A stretch of 13,393 nucleotides of DNA from Patescibacteria group bacterium (GCA_030916555.1 JAUPWK010000016.1:1-13393), one strand, 5' to 3'. Shown: positions 1 through 5,492, counted from the stretch's first letter. Translations and numbers: made by a program. The notes: a model not told the origin generated them from the letters alone.

Positions 1-81
1 CTTTCGGCCATCCCCACTTCCTTTCCCACGACCACGACGGCGCGGACGGTCAGCACTTTTTGTGACTCTCGCAGGATTCAT
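1..81 (-). CDS. 5' end of an Arg/Gly-rich protein, cut by the window edge
   Basis: Only the first 27 codons are visible. The reading frame starts at an ATG preceded by GGAGGTGAGG, a strong Shine-Dalgarno sequence. The visible peptide begins MNPARVTKSADRPRRRGRG and is basic and rich in Arg, Gly and Ser, which would suit a nucleic-acid-binding or disordered tail, but no family can be named from this much. A full promoter (TTGACG, 17 nt, TAATCT) lies directly upstream, just past the terminator of the zinc-ribbon gene, so this gene has its own transcript. Promoter form and GC-rich codons resemble the GC-rich units further right. The start is well supported; the function is unknown. Confidence 0.55.
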   Translation of the reverse strand, partial: MNPARVTKSADRPRRRGRGKGSGDGRK

Positions 82-97
82 CCTCACCTCCGCACGC

Positions 98-126
98 AGA
101 TTAATCTGAAGTTAGCGAACCGTCAA
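98..126 (-). promoter_or_regulatory. Promoter of the left-edge gene (TTGACG-N17-TAATCT)
   Basis: Read on the minus strand, the -35 TTGACG is at 126-121 and the -10 TAATCT at 103-98, separated by exactly 17 nt. The -10 sits inside the perfect 12-bp palindrome CAGATTAATCTG (97-108), which could be an operator or coincidence. The expected start site is about 10 nt before the ATG, leaving just room for the Shine-Dalgarno sequence. Confidence 0.6.
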
Positions 127-157
127 TAAAACAAAACAGCCCGTCAGGGCTGTTTTG
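121..157 (-). terminator. Intrinsic terminator of the zinc-ribbon gene
   Basis: On the minus strand an 11-bp perfect stem (arms 147-157 and 132-142, loop 143-146) is followed by TTTTATTGACG. It begins 8 nt after the stop codon of the gene at 165-530. The T-rich tail runs straight into the -35 box of the next promoter. Confidence 0.8.
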
Positions 158-164
158 GGAACAT

Positions 165-530
165 TTACTCATCGCCACGCAATAACTTGAGAATGGTATC
201 AAGCTTAGCGTTCAGCTGCTTGAACTGTTCTGAGGTAATTCCGTTTAATGACGGGCGACTGTCCGGGCGACTGTGTGGTCGGCTTTGGTAGGCTGACTTC
301 TTTTCATAGAATTCAGATCCTCCGTCATGACGCTCACCGCCTTTTTCCTCGCGTACGTAGCAAGCGCTACAGAACACGGGCTTTTTCCCGTTGGGCTTGA
401 ACGGCACTTGGCACTCCTTGCCACAACCGCTACACGTAGCCGTATGCATGCTGTTATCAAACGGCTTTTTCTCAAATGACTTCTTGCTCTTCCAATCTCC
501 GCCGCTCTTCCCAAAGGGTTTCTTAAACAT
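165..530 (-). CDS. CxxC-x17-CxxC zinc-ribbon protein
   Basis: A 121-aa protein with Cys33-x2-Cys36, 17 residues, Cys54-x2-Cys57. This matches the small zinc-binding 'CxxC-x17-CxxC' domain that is widespread in Patescibacteria. Residues 1-28 are Lys/Phe-rich and basic. Residues 80-92 hold a Ser-Arg-Pro-rich stretch (SRPHSRPDSRPS). The last 25 residues (EQFKQLNAKLDTILKLL) look like an amphipathic helix that could mediate oligomerisation. Its molecular role is not established; basic flanks around a zinc knuckle suggest nucleic-acid binding, which is inference. There is no Shine-Dalgarno sequence, and a -10 box lies 9 nt before the ATG, so the mRNA may be leaderless. It is monocistronic, with its own terminator. 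Confidence 0.88.
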   Translation of the reverse strand: MFKKPFGKSGGDWKSKKSFEKKPFDNSMHTATCSGCGKECQVPFKPNGKKPVFCSACYVREEKGGERHDGGSEFYEKKSAYQSRPHSRPDSRPSLNGITSEQFKQLNAKLDTILKLLRGDE

Positions 531-539
531 AGTCGGCGA

Positions 540-568
540 AGATTAGCCTAAAAAAGCAAATAAAGCAA
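540..568 (-). promoter_or_regulatory. Candidate promoter of the zinc-ribbon gene
   Basis: Minus strand: TTGCTT at 568-563, a 17-nt spacer, TAATCT at 545-540, then 9 nt to the ATG. The -35 box is weak (TTG only). The position predicts a transcript starting at or next to the start codon. Confidence 0.45.
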
Positions 569-577
569 ATGTTTCGG

Positions 578-640
578 CTACTTCTTCTTATTCTGCTTGG
601 GTTTTTTGATATTCTTTCGTGCATTTTGACCTTTTGCCAT
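578..640 (-). CDS. 20-residue Lys-rich small protein (MAKGQN type)
   Basis: This reading frame encodes MAKGQNARKNIKKPKQNKKK and then stops. It resembles, from memory, a class of short basic proteins starting MAKGQN-x-KKN-x-KKP annotated as hypothetical in many bacteria; the high charge would fit ribosome or RNA association, but no function is established. There is no good Shine-Dalgarno sequence. An extended -10 element (TGCTATGCT, minus strand 678-670) lies about 30 nt upstream. It fills a gap between two same-strand genes that is otherwise empty. It is so short that chance cannot be excluded. Confidence 0.5.
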   Translation of the reverse strand: MAKGQNARKNIKKPKQNKKK

Positions 641-686
641 ATGAAAGTAAGGATGAATAAAACGTCACCAGCATAGCACCTTTATG

Positions 687-1769
687 CTAGTCAGAAGCGA
701 GCAAGGTAAATTTTAGCCGACCAAGTACTTGCCCGCGTCGATTTTGAACCGTCACCCGCCACTTTCCGGGAGCAAGATTCTGTTTCTGGGTATAGCCTCG
801 GTAGCCCTCAACACGCCCACCATGTACCACAAAATGAAGTAGGCCCTTATCTTCCCACTTTCCTGTAGCTGGATCCTTGTACTGCCAACGGTGATAAACG
901 ACAGTGCTCAAATCAGATGGGGCAAAAATAGCGGTGTAAGCAAAAATCGTATCCCCGGAAGAAATATGTAACGTTTGACCGGGTAATAAATTTTGCGGGA
1001 ATGATTCGTCTTCCCCAACTAACGTATATTCATTCCCAACTCTTTCGACATCGTGATAAATACCAGCATCACGAATAGCAAGAGGTACCGGCGGAATAAG
1101 CTTGAAAAAGTAAAAAATATTCATGACAAAAAATACCATGAGCACAGACACGAATATCTGTTGGCGGCTTTGACGAATTTTTGGAGCAAGCAAGCCAAGA
1201 CACAGCACAAAAGAGAGTACAAACAACGTACTCAAAAACCCACTCAACATAAACACCCAAGCGTTCAACGAGTGCAGCACAAAAGGCAAGAGCAATGAGA
1301 AGTAGGCGAGCAACACGAAGTTATAGACACTCAATTGCACTGCCGGACGCATGTAAAATTTACGAAACACCTCACTTGAAATCATCACCCCGGTAACAAC
1401 TGCAATGAGCGGCCAACTTACAGAAAATGAGCCGCTGAACCAGTAGAATAATAAGGATGCGCTCAGCAGAGAGCCAAAAGAAATTTGTTCAACAAACGGT
1501 GCTAAAAATCGCAAATATGCAAATACAACCCATTTCGGAGGTTGTCGAAGCGCGTCATAAATGAGGCTATAACTAAAGGCAACTGCTGCCAAAATCACAT
1601 AAAACAGTTGCAATTTTAAGTTCGCACCCATCTGTAGTGACCGAAATGTAACTACGTCAAACGCAAAACCAACCACGAGAAATCCTGGAATAAAAAATCG
1701 CTCGTAACGCTTATAAATCTCTTTCAAGCGTTTGTCTAAACCTAATCTCTGCAATCGCTCTTTGAGCAC
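687..1769 (-). CDS. Polytopic membrane protein with C-terminal DUF2914
   Basis: A 360-aa protein. After a short basic cytoplasmic N-terminus (residues 1-25) come about seven hydrophobic segments between residues 26 and about 228. A soluble domain of about 130 residues follows, containing YHRWQYKD near 292-299, GGRVEGYRGYTQK and GKWRVTVQNRRGQVLG. This His-x-Trp / Gly-x-Trp-Arg-Val pattern is characteristic of DUF2914, often found at the C-terminus of CPR membrane proteins. Function is unknown; an extracytoplasmic beta-sandwich on a membrane carrier is the simplest reading. The start is GTG at 1769 because the ATG overlapping it runs in another frame and soon stops. There is no Shine-Dalgarno sequence, and an extended -10 ends 8 nt upstream. 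Confidence 0.85.
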   Translation of the reverse strand: MLKERLQRLGLDKRLKEIYKRYERFFIPGFLVVGFAFDVVTFRSLQMGANLKLQLFYVILAAVAFSYSLIYDALRQPPKWVVFAYLRFLAPFVEQISFGSLLSASLLFYWFSGSFSVSWPLIAVVTGVMISSEVFRKFYMRPAVQLSVYNFVLLAYFSLLLPFVLHSLNAWVFMLSGFLSTLFVLSFVLCLGLLAPKIRQSRQQIFVSVLMVFFVMNIFYFFKLIPPVPLAIRDAGIYHDVERVGNEYTLVGEDESFPQNLLPGQTLHISSGDTIFAYTAIFAPSDLSTVVYHRWQYKDPATGKWEDKGLLHFVVHGGRVEGYRGYTQKQNLAPGKWRVTVQNRRGQVLGRLKFTLLASD

Positions 1770-1777
1770 ATGCAGGT

Positions 1778-1786
1778 ATCATAGCA
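1778..1786 (-). promoter_or_regulatory. Extended -10 element TGCTATGAT
   Basis: TGC plus TATGAT on the minus strand (1786-1778), 8 nt before the GTG of the DUF2914 gene. No -35 box is visible, which fits an extended -10 promoter. It predicts a leaderless or near-leaderless mRNA. Confidence 0.5.
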
Positions 1787-1798
1787 AAAAAATCAATC

Positions 1799-1999
1799 TC
1801 ACTCCCCTACCACCGGACAAACCGCAAATTCACAATCTGGTGGCATTCGAAAAACTGTTGATCCATCTGGGCATGTCAATGTTCCGCCTGCACAGAAAAT
1901 ATGCTCCGGGGTAGAAGTCTCTAATGGCGACCCTCCCCATAACAGTATCGCTGCTACAAACACCGATAAAACAGCCAATGCCACTAAGACGAGTTTCAT
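1799..1999 (-). CDS. Short membrane-anchored protein with Cys-rich CPDG motif
   Basis: 66 aa from the ATG at 1999 (four more codons are possible from 2011). Residues 2-20 form one hydrophobic segment (KLVLVALAVLSVFVAAILLW), a membrane anchor or uncleaved signal. The outer part carries CAGGTLTCPDGSTVFR followed by PPDCEFAVCP: four Cys, probably two disulfides. This CPDGS-x-V-x-R-x2-P-x-C-x-F-x2-CP pattern recurs in small exported Patescibacteria proteins; its function is unknown to me. I prefer the 1999 start because an extended -10 (TGTTATGCT, 2015-2007) stops 7 nt before it and overlaps the longer alternative. The gene ends 29 nt before the DUF2914 start. Confidence 0.7.
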   Translation of the reverse strand: MKLVLVALAVLSVFVAAILLWGGSPLETSTPEHIFCAGGTLTCPDGSTVFRMPPDCEFAVCPVVGE

Positions 2000-2006
2000 A
2001 TACGCG

Positions 2007-2015
2007 AGCATAACA
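2007..2015 (-). promoter_or_regulatory. Extended -10 element TGTTATGCT
   Basis: On the minus strand, TGT plus TATGCT lies 7 nt before the ATG at 1999. It begins just after the T-tract of the preceding RCC1-like unit's terminator, so transcription would restart immediately after that unit ends. No -35 box is evident. Confidence 0.45.
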
Positions 2016-2018
2016 CAG

Positions 2019-2058
2019 AAAAAGAAAAACCCGGCCAGGACGTCGTGTCCTGACCGGG
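2019..2058 (-). terminator. Strong intrinsic terminator of the first RCC1-like gene
   Basis: A 12-bp stem with one G-T wobble (arms 2047-2058 and 2030-2041, 5-nt loop), followed on the minus strand by TTTTTCTTTTTC. The inner stem CAGGAC/GTCCTG recurs in the terminator of the paralogue at 3441-3479. Confidence 0.92.
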
Positions 2059-2067
2059 AAGTGGTGT

Positions 2068-2098
2068 CACCTCACGCGCGGCGCGAGATGATGAGGTG
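2068..2098 (-). other. Post-stop hairpin CACCTCA/TGAGGTG
   Basis: Arms CACCTCA (2068-2074) and TGAGGTG (2092-2098) can pair, with an inner CGCG/CGCG stem. It lies between the stop codon of the RCC1-like gene and its terminator. The same 7-bp arms with a different loop occur after the paralogue at 3489-3511, so the element is conserved while its loop is not. Confidence 0.55.
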
Positions 2099-2103
2099 TA
2101 CTG

Positions 2104-3288
2104 CTACCAGTACTGCGGCTCGCACTTGGCTTCGACGCGCGGCCAGTCGCCGTTCTGCGCCCAGCAGATGGCGTCGCCATACTCGAAGGCGACCGGGGTC
2201 GAGGCGCCGTCGTACAGACCCTGGGGGTCGTCGATGACGGCACAGATCTGCGCGTCGATGTCCGTCGCGGAGATCTCGAGCCGGCTGCGGAAGGTGATCG
2301 GACCGTCCGGACCCTGCGGGATGTAGAAGTTGTCGACGGTGTTCCCGTAGTCGCTCCAGCCCGGAGCGTGCCGCACCGCGTTCGGCACCCCGATGGTGCT
2401 GTCGAACCAGATGTAGGCCGTGTTGTCGGTCATCCAGGCCACCCCGATCAGCTCACCGGTCTCGCCGAGCTCGAACGACTTGACGTTCGTGCCGGTGGGC
2501 CGGTTGGCGATGAACTGTGCGGTCTTCGTGACCATGCCGCTCGCGGCGCGCGCGGTGCCCCACATGTCGAGGGTGCCGTCGTCCTGGACGGCGCCCGCCA
2601 CGTACCGGCCCACCTCGACGGCCGTGTAGGCGCCGCTCGAGGGCTTGCTCGCGTTCGTCACCAGGTTCTCGATGTTGTCACCCCAACAGGTGACGCCACC
2701 GCCGGAGATCCCGACCGCGCACCCGGCGCTCAAACCGATGCCGAGCTCGGTGAAGCCGGTGGTTGTCGGCACGGTGGACCCGAAGGTGCCACCGGTGTTG
2801 CCCCAGATGTTGATCTGCCCGGAGGAATCGAGGACGCCGTAACGCCCCGTACTGCCCGAGGACAGCGCCGAGTAGGGCGCCTCCCCGGTCGGGAAGTCGA
2901 GCACGGTGGAGTAGCCGAAGCAGGCCACCTCCGCCCCCTCGATGGTGATCCCACACGCCCACTCGCTCGAGCCCGTGCTCGTCCCCTCCCCGATCATGGG
3001 GTAGGTGAAGATCGGGTTCGTGAGCAGGAGATCCGTGGGGTACGGCGACTGGTTCCAGGAGTGGAGGACGTCGTCGGTGAAAGCACCGTTGTCGTACAAC
3101 CACGCCACCGCAACCTCTTCGTCGGTGGGCAACGCCTGCAACGGACAGTTGTCCGGCAGCGGCGGAACGCACTCCTCCGAGAGCTCCGACACCGGGACAC
3201 ACCCGCTGCCGCACTCCTGGGCGATGGCCTCGCTACCGAGGCCACAGGTGAACGTGCACGTCGCCATGATCAAGCTGTAACGGAACAT
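2104..3288 (-). CDS. Secreted RCC1-like repeat protein, paralogue 1
   Basis: 394 aa from the ATG at 3288. Residues 1-24 are a signal peptide ending AIAQ, so the protein is exported. A Cys-rich segment follows (Cys26, 30, 40, 48) with CPLQALPTD. From about residue 108 there are short repeats of the RCC1/regulator-of-chromosome-condensation beta-propeller type, small residue-Gly-x-x-x-Gly-x-(I/V)-x-x-(C/I)-W-G: CGITIEGAEVACFG (112-125), YGVLDSSGQINIWG (150-163), CAVGISGGGVTCWG (190-203) and AGAVQDDGTLDMWG (231-244). Bacterial RCC1-like proteins are usually exported beta-propellers of unclear ligand. Codons are strongly GC-ending, unlike the neighbouring resident genes. The start was chosen for the signal peptide; Shine-Dalgarno is weak. 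It is a full-length paralogue of the next gene. The ligand is unknown. Confidence 0.82.
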   Translation of the reverse strand: MFRYSLIMATCTFTCGLGSEAIAQECGSGCVPVSELSEECVPPLPDNCPLQALPTDEEVAVAWLYDNGAFTDDVLHSWNQSPYPTDLLLTNPIFTYPMIGEGTSTGSSEWACGITIEGAEVACFGYSTVLDFPTGEAPYSALSSGSTGRYGVLDSSGQINIWGNTGGTFGSTVPTTTGFTELGIGLSAGCAVGISGGGVTCWGDNIENLVTNASKPSSGAYTAVEVGRYVAGAVQDDGTLDMWGTARAASGMVTKTAQFIANRPTGTNVKSFELGETGELIGVAWMTDNTAYIWFDSTIGVPNAVRHAPGWSDYGNTVDNFYIPQGPDGPITFRSRLEISATDIDAQICAVIDDPQGLYDGASTPVAFEYGDAICWAQNGDWPRVEAKCEPQYW

Positions 3289-3394
3289 GTCACTCTCTGT
3301 CGGTGCCTGTGCACCGACGTATGATTTATTGGAGTTGCCGGGGCTTGGACCCGGAGAAATACGCGAGAGGCGCTCCATCACCCGCTCGCGGGCG
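3289..3394 (-). other. Structured 5' leader of RCC1-like gene 1
   Basis: The stretch between promoter and start codon can form, on the minus strand: a GC hairpin at the expected mRNA start (arms 3394-3389 and 3384-3379); a three-way junction closed by TGGAG/CTCCA (3377-3373 with 3334-3330), holding CGC-CTCTC-GCG and CCGGG-TCCAAGC-CCCGG (3354-3338, a tRNA T-loop-like heptaloop); and a 7-bp hairpin GTCGGTG/CACCGAC (3318-3312 with 3305-3299) 10 nt before the ATG. All are conserved in the paralogue's leader at 4777-4886. Confidence 0.55.
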
Positions 3395-3396
3395 CA

Positions 3397-3425
3397 AGAC
3401 TATCAAAAAATCCAAAATTTGTCCA
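3397..3425 (-). promoter_or_regulatory. Promoter of RCC1-like gene 1 (TGGACA-N17-TAGTCT)
   Basis: Minus strand: TGGACA at 3425-3420, a T-rich 17-nt spacer, then TGATAGTCT (extended -10; hexamer 3402-3397). Spacing and -10 are identical to the promoter of the paralogue. Confidence 0.72.
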
Positions 3426-3440
3426 ATGTTACGCTCCCCG

Positions 3441-3479
3441 CAAAAAGAAAACCGACCAGGACATCGGCGTCCTGGTCGG
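3441..3479 (-). terminator. Strong intrinsic terminator of the second RCC1-like gene
   Basis: An 11-bp perfect stem (arms 3469-3479 and 3452-3462, 6-nt loop) followed on the minus strand by TTTTCTTTTTG. It is related to the terminator at 2019-2058 through the shared CAGGAC/GTCCTG core. Confidence 0.92.
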
Positions 3480-3488
3480 AGAAGTTTT

Positions 3489-3511
3489 CACCTCAGGCTG
3501 TACGTGAGGTG
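3489..3511 (-). other. Post-stop hairpin CACCTCA/TGAGGTG (second copy)
   Basis: Arms at 3489-3495 and 3505-3511 with a 9-nt loop, between the stop codon and terminator of RCC1-like gene 2. The arms match those at 2068-2098 exactly. Confidence 0.55.
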
Positions 3512-3519
3512 AGAATCGG

Positions 3520-4776
3520 CTACTGCGTCGGGTCGTTGCAGACCGCCTTGAGCAGCGGCGCGTCGGTGGACTCGCCCATGTGACCCCAACAGATCACGTC
3601 CCCGAACTGCCAGATGTTGTCCGGGTCGCTCTCGACCACCCCGCAGATACTGCCGGGCGCGTCGAGCTTCGTCATCCGGGGGGCGGTCCGGAACTTGACC
3701 TTGGTCTCGAACCACTTGGCGTTGGTCGCCGGGCAGGACACTCCGGGCTTGCACGGCGCGTTCTGGATGAGGGCGGTGTTGGCGCCACCGTCCGTGTGCA
3801 TCCAGATCACCGCGCGCTTGTTGTGATCCACCCCGTCGTTCGGGTCGGTGTCCTCCATCCACGCCACGCCGGCGTGGGTTCCGGACTCGTTGAAGAACAC
3901 CTCCTTCACACCCGCCCCACTGATGGTGGGCCAGTTGCTCCGGAAGGTGGCGGACGTCCCGGTGGCTCCCCACAAGGACAGGCTCCCGGTGGTGCTCACC
4001 GCACCCGCGGTGTAACGACCGATCCCGACCGCCCGGTAGTTGCCGGTGGTGGGCGCTCCGCTCACGATGCTCTGGGTGTTGCTGCCCCAGCAGTTCACCC
4101 CGGCGACGCTCGAGTCCACCGCGCAACCAACCTGGCCGTAACCGATAGCCAGAGCGTCGAACCCGGTGGCCGTCGGCCGGCCGGTATCGAAGGTGCCGTT
4201 GTCGCCCACACCCCAGATGACGATACCGCCGGAGCCATCGAGCGCACCGTACGTGCCGGCGCTGCTGATGTTGCCCAGGTGCCCGACCGAGATCGAGCTG
4301 TAGGGCTCACCACCGGTGGGACGGCTCGTGATCTGGCCCTCGCTGTTGAGGTTGCCCCAGCAGACGACGTCACCCAACGAGTGGTTGACGTCGGTCGCGG
4401 TCGCGAGACCACAGGAGTTCTCGTTCCCGCTGCCGGGCCAGGCCGCCCCGGCCATGTTCGGCTGGAGGTGGACCAGGCTCGGATGCTCGTCGGAGAGCTG
4501 GACGGTGGACCACTGGATCGATGCGTACCACTGACCGATCCCGGTCACCCACTCGACCGACGTGCTGTCGTCCGAGGGCACTGCCTGCAACGGACAGTAG
4601 TCCGGCAGCGGGTCGCATACGTCCCCGTGCGAGTACACCGGCAACGGATCCGGCATGGGATCCGCGAGGACGTCGTCCTCACAGATCCAGGTGTCGCTTG
4701 CGCAGGTGGCGAAGGCCACGTTGCTCCAGTTGAACGCGGCGAAGATGATCGCCGCCACGATGCTGCTACGCAACAT
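3520..4776 (-). CDS. Secreted RCC1-like repeat protein, paralogue 2
   Basis: 418 aa. Residues 1-23 are a signal peptide ending VAFA, followed by Cys25 and Cys32. The CDPLPDYCPLQAVPSDD block (54-70) matches the equivalent block of paralogue 1. RCC1-type repeats follow: CGLATA...DVVCWGN (122-142), YGALDGSGGIVIWG (176-189), CAVDSSVAGVNCWG (218-231) and AGAVSTTGSLSLWG (257-270), with a C-terminal GDVICWG. This predicts an exported beta-propeller-like surface or secreted protein. It is transcribed separately from paralogue 1, with its own promoter, leader and terminator. Codons are GC-ending throughout, unlike the SRPBCC gene just upstream. The ATG start gives a perfect signal peptide, though Shine-Dalgarno is weak. 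Ligand or partner is unknown. Confidence 0.83.
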   Translation of the reverse strand: MLRSSIVAAIIFAAFNWSNVAFATCASDTWICEDDVLADPMPDPLPVYSHGDVCDPLPDYCPLQAVPSDDSTSVEWVTGIGQWYASIQWSTVQLSDEHPSLVHLQPNMAGAAWPGSGNENSCGLATATDVNHSLGDVVCWGNLNSEGQITSRPTGGEPYSSISVGHLGNISSAGTYGALDGSGGIVIWGVGDNGTFDTGRPTATGFDALAIGYGQVGCAVDSSVAGVNCWGSNTQSIVSGAPTTGNYRAVGIGRYTAGAVSTTGSLSLWGATGTSATFRSNWPTISGAGVKEVFFNESGTHAGVAWMEDTDPNDGVDHNKRAVIWMHTDGGANTALIQNAPCKPGVSCPATNAKWFETKVKFRTAPRMTKLDAPGSICGVVESDPDNIWQFGDVICWGHMGESTDAPLLKAVCNDPTQ

Positions 4777-4886
4777 GCCACACTCTGTCAGTGCTTTTCA
4801 CACCGACGTTTTGGATTATTGGAGTTGGCCGGGACTTGGACCCGGAGAACCACGCAAGAAGGCGCTCCATCACCCGCTCGCGGGCG
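4777..4886 (-). other. Structured 5' leader of RCC1-like gene 2
   Basis: It has the same element order as the leader at 3289-3394: a GC hairpin at the expected mRNA start (4886-4871), a junction closed by TGGAG/CTCCA (4869-4865 with 4824-4820), an inner CGC-CTTCTT-GCG, a hairpin CCGGG-TCCAAGT-CCCGG (4845-4829), and a start-proximal hairpin (4807-4801 with 4793-4787). Loops differ from copy 1, while stems are kept; one G-C pair becomes G-T in the last hairpin. This pattern favours a functional RNA over mere duplication. Confidence 0.55.
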
Positions 4887-4888
4887 AG

Positions 4889-4917
4889 AGACTATCAGAA
4901 AATAAAAAATTTGTCCA
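4889..4917 (-). promoter_or_regulatory. Promoter of RCC1-like gene 2 (TGGACA-N17-TAGTCT)
   Basis: Minus strand: TGGACA (4917-4912), 17 nt, TGATAGTCT with the hexamer at 4894-4889. The -35 box is part of the 3' arm and tail of the hairpin that probably terminates the SRPBCC gene. Confidence 0.72.
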
Positions 4918-4932
4918 GTCCCGTGCCTGGAC
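4899..4932 (-). terminator. Probable terminator of the SRPBCC gene
   Basis: A 6-bp hairpin (arms 4927-4932 and 4913-4918, 8-nt loop), then AAATTTTTTATTTT on the minus strand. The stem is short and the T-tract is offset by three A, so it may be leaky. It overlaps the -35 region of the next promoter. Confidence 0.5.
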
Positions 4933-4948
4933 GAAAACGCGTGAATAT

Positions 4949-5407
4949 TTAAGCTTCAACAATTGCTTGCAAATTCTTAAGTCCGGCTTCAAAATCTTTC
5001 CCGATCATCTTATCTTGATTGATAAACAAGCTCAGTACCTGCATCAAAAGTGGCTGTTTTCCGGTCATGAGCCAGGTCACCTTCGTTAAATCTCCGCGCT
5101 CTTCAAGCGTTAGCATGGTTTCATTCTCAGCTTTGAATGGCTTAGTAAAACGTAAAGCAATTTTAAGTAAACTTGGCTCCTGCACCTCAAGCATCTCCAT
5201 GCTGCCAGAACCCGTTTTCTTCCCTACCCAGGCATACTTGGCTCCGACACCCATAGCAGCGCCGGTGAACTCCTTGGTCATATCTGGATCCATTTTCTCC
5301 CAAGGCGACCACTGTCCCCAAAAATGAAAATCATGTAAAAGTGGGAAGATCTTCGCCGCAGAGGCCTTCATCTCAAGTGAACGCGTAATCGCAAATGTTT
5401 TAGCCAT
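4949..5407 (-). CDS. SRPBCC (START/polyketide-cyclase fold) family protein
   Basis: 152 aa with the layout of a single SRPBCC domain: a first beta-strand with basic residues (FAITRSLEMKA), helix 1 with FPLLHDFHFWGQWSPWEKMDPDM, typical of the 'polyketide cyclase/dehydrase' subgroup, then GVGAKYAWVGKK and successive beta-strands (GSMEMLEVQEPSLLKIALRF, ENETMLTLEERG, TKVTWLMTG), and a long C-terminal helix ending GLKNLQAIVEA. SRPBCC domains bind hydrophobic ligands in a helix-grip cavity; the ligand here cannot be predicted. No signal peptide, so cytoplasmic. A good promoter (TTGACT, 16 nt, TAGACT) ends 8 nt before the ATG, suggesting a near-leaderless mRNA. AT-richer codons mark it as a resident gene between GC-rich units. 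Confidence 0.88.
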   Translation of the reverse strand: MAKTFAITRSLEMKASAAKIFPLLHDFHFWGQWSPWEKMDPDMTKEFTGAAMGVGAKYAWVGKKTGSGSMEMLEVQEPSLLKIALRFTKPFKAENETMLTLEERGDLTKVTWLMTGKQPLLMQVLSLFINQDKMIGKDFEAGLKNLQAIVEA

Positions 5408-5415
5408 ATACTTTC

Positions 5416-5443
5416 AGTCTAAACGATTCTTGACGGAAGTCAA
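5416..5443 (-). promoter_or_regulatory. Promoter of the SRPBCC gene (TTGACT-N16-TAGACT)
   Basis: Minus strand -35 at 5443-5438, -10 at 5421-5416, then 8 nt to the ATG. Its -35 lies within the palindrome TTGACGGAAGTCAA (5430-5443), whose other half is the -35 of the divergent plus-strand gene. Confidence 0.7.
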
Positions 5444-5458
5444 AAAATTAACTATTCT
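5430..5458 (+). promoter_or_regulatory. Promoter of the secreted coiled-coil gene (TTGACG-N17-TATTCT)
   Basis: Plus strand -35 TTGACG (5430-5435), 17 nt, -10 TATTCT (5453-5458). It is back-to-back with, and overlaps, the promoter of the minus-strand SRPBCC gene, so the two may compete for RNA polymerase or be co-regulated by a factor bound to the palindrome. Confidence 0.72.
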
Positions 5459-5462
5459 CCGC

Positions 5463-5479
5463 GGTCGCAACCCGCGACC
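5463..5479 (+). other. 5' leader hairpin GGTCGC/GCGACC
   Basis: A perfect 6-bp stem with loop AACCC starts 5 nt after the -10 box, so it lies at or just after the expected mRNA 5' end, and is followed directly by the Shine-Dalgarno AGGAG. It could protect the 5' end of the transcript or act as an operator-like inverted repeat. Confidence 0.5.
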
Positions 5480-5492
5480 ACAGGAGACAACC

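Noticed and set aside
670..688. Hairpin AGCATA/TATGCT at the end of the DUF2914 gene as a terminator
   Set aside because: Only 6 bp, AT-rich and no T-tract; it overlaps the stop codon, and part of it reads better as an extended -10 element.
2368..3324. Long open frame on the plus strand opposite RCC1-like gene 1
   Set aside because: It is the antisense of a GC-rich gene with a signal peptide and repeat motifs; its translation is an Arg/Gly/Ala-rich string with no domain. Stops are rare in GC-rich antisense frames.
3330..3394. A tRNA gene in the leader repeats (also 4820-4886), suggested by the T-loop-like arm and CAACTCCA
   Set aside because: No matching GGAGTTG 5' acceptor strand and no proper anticodon arm; the T-loop has C in place of the invariant T at its second position. 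It is kept as a leader element only.
3580..4905. 441-codon open frame on the plus strand opposite RCC1-like gene 2
   Set aside because: Same reason: low-complexity antisense translation, running through the promoter and leader of the real gene.
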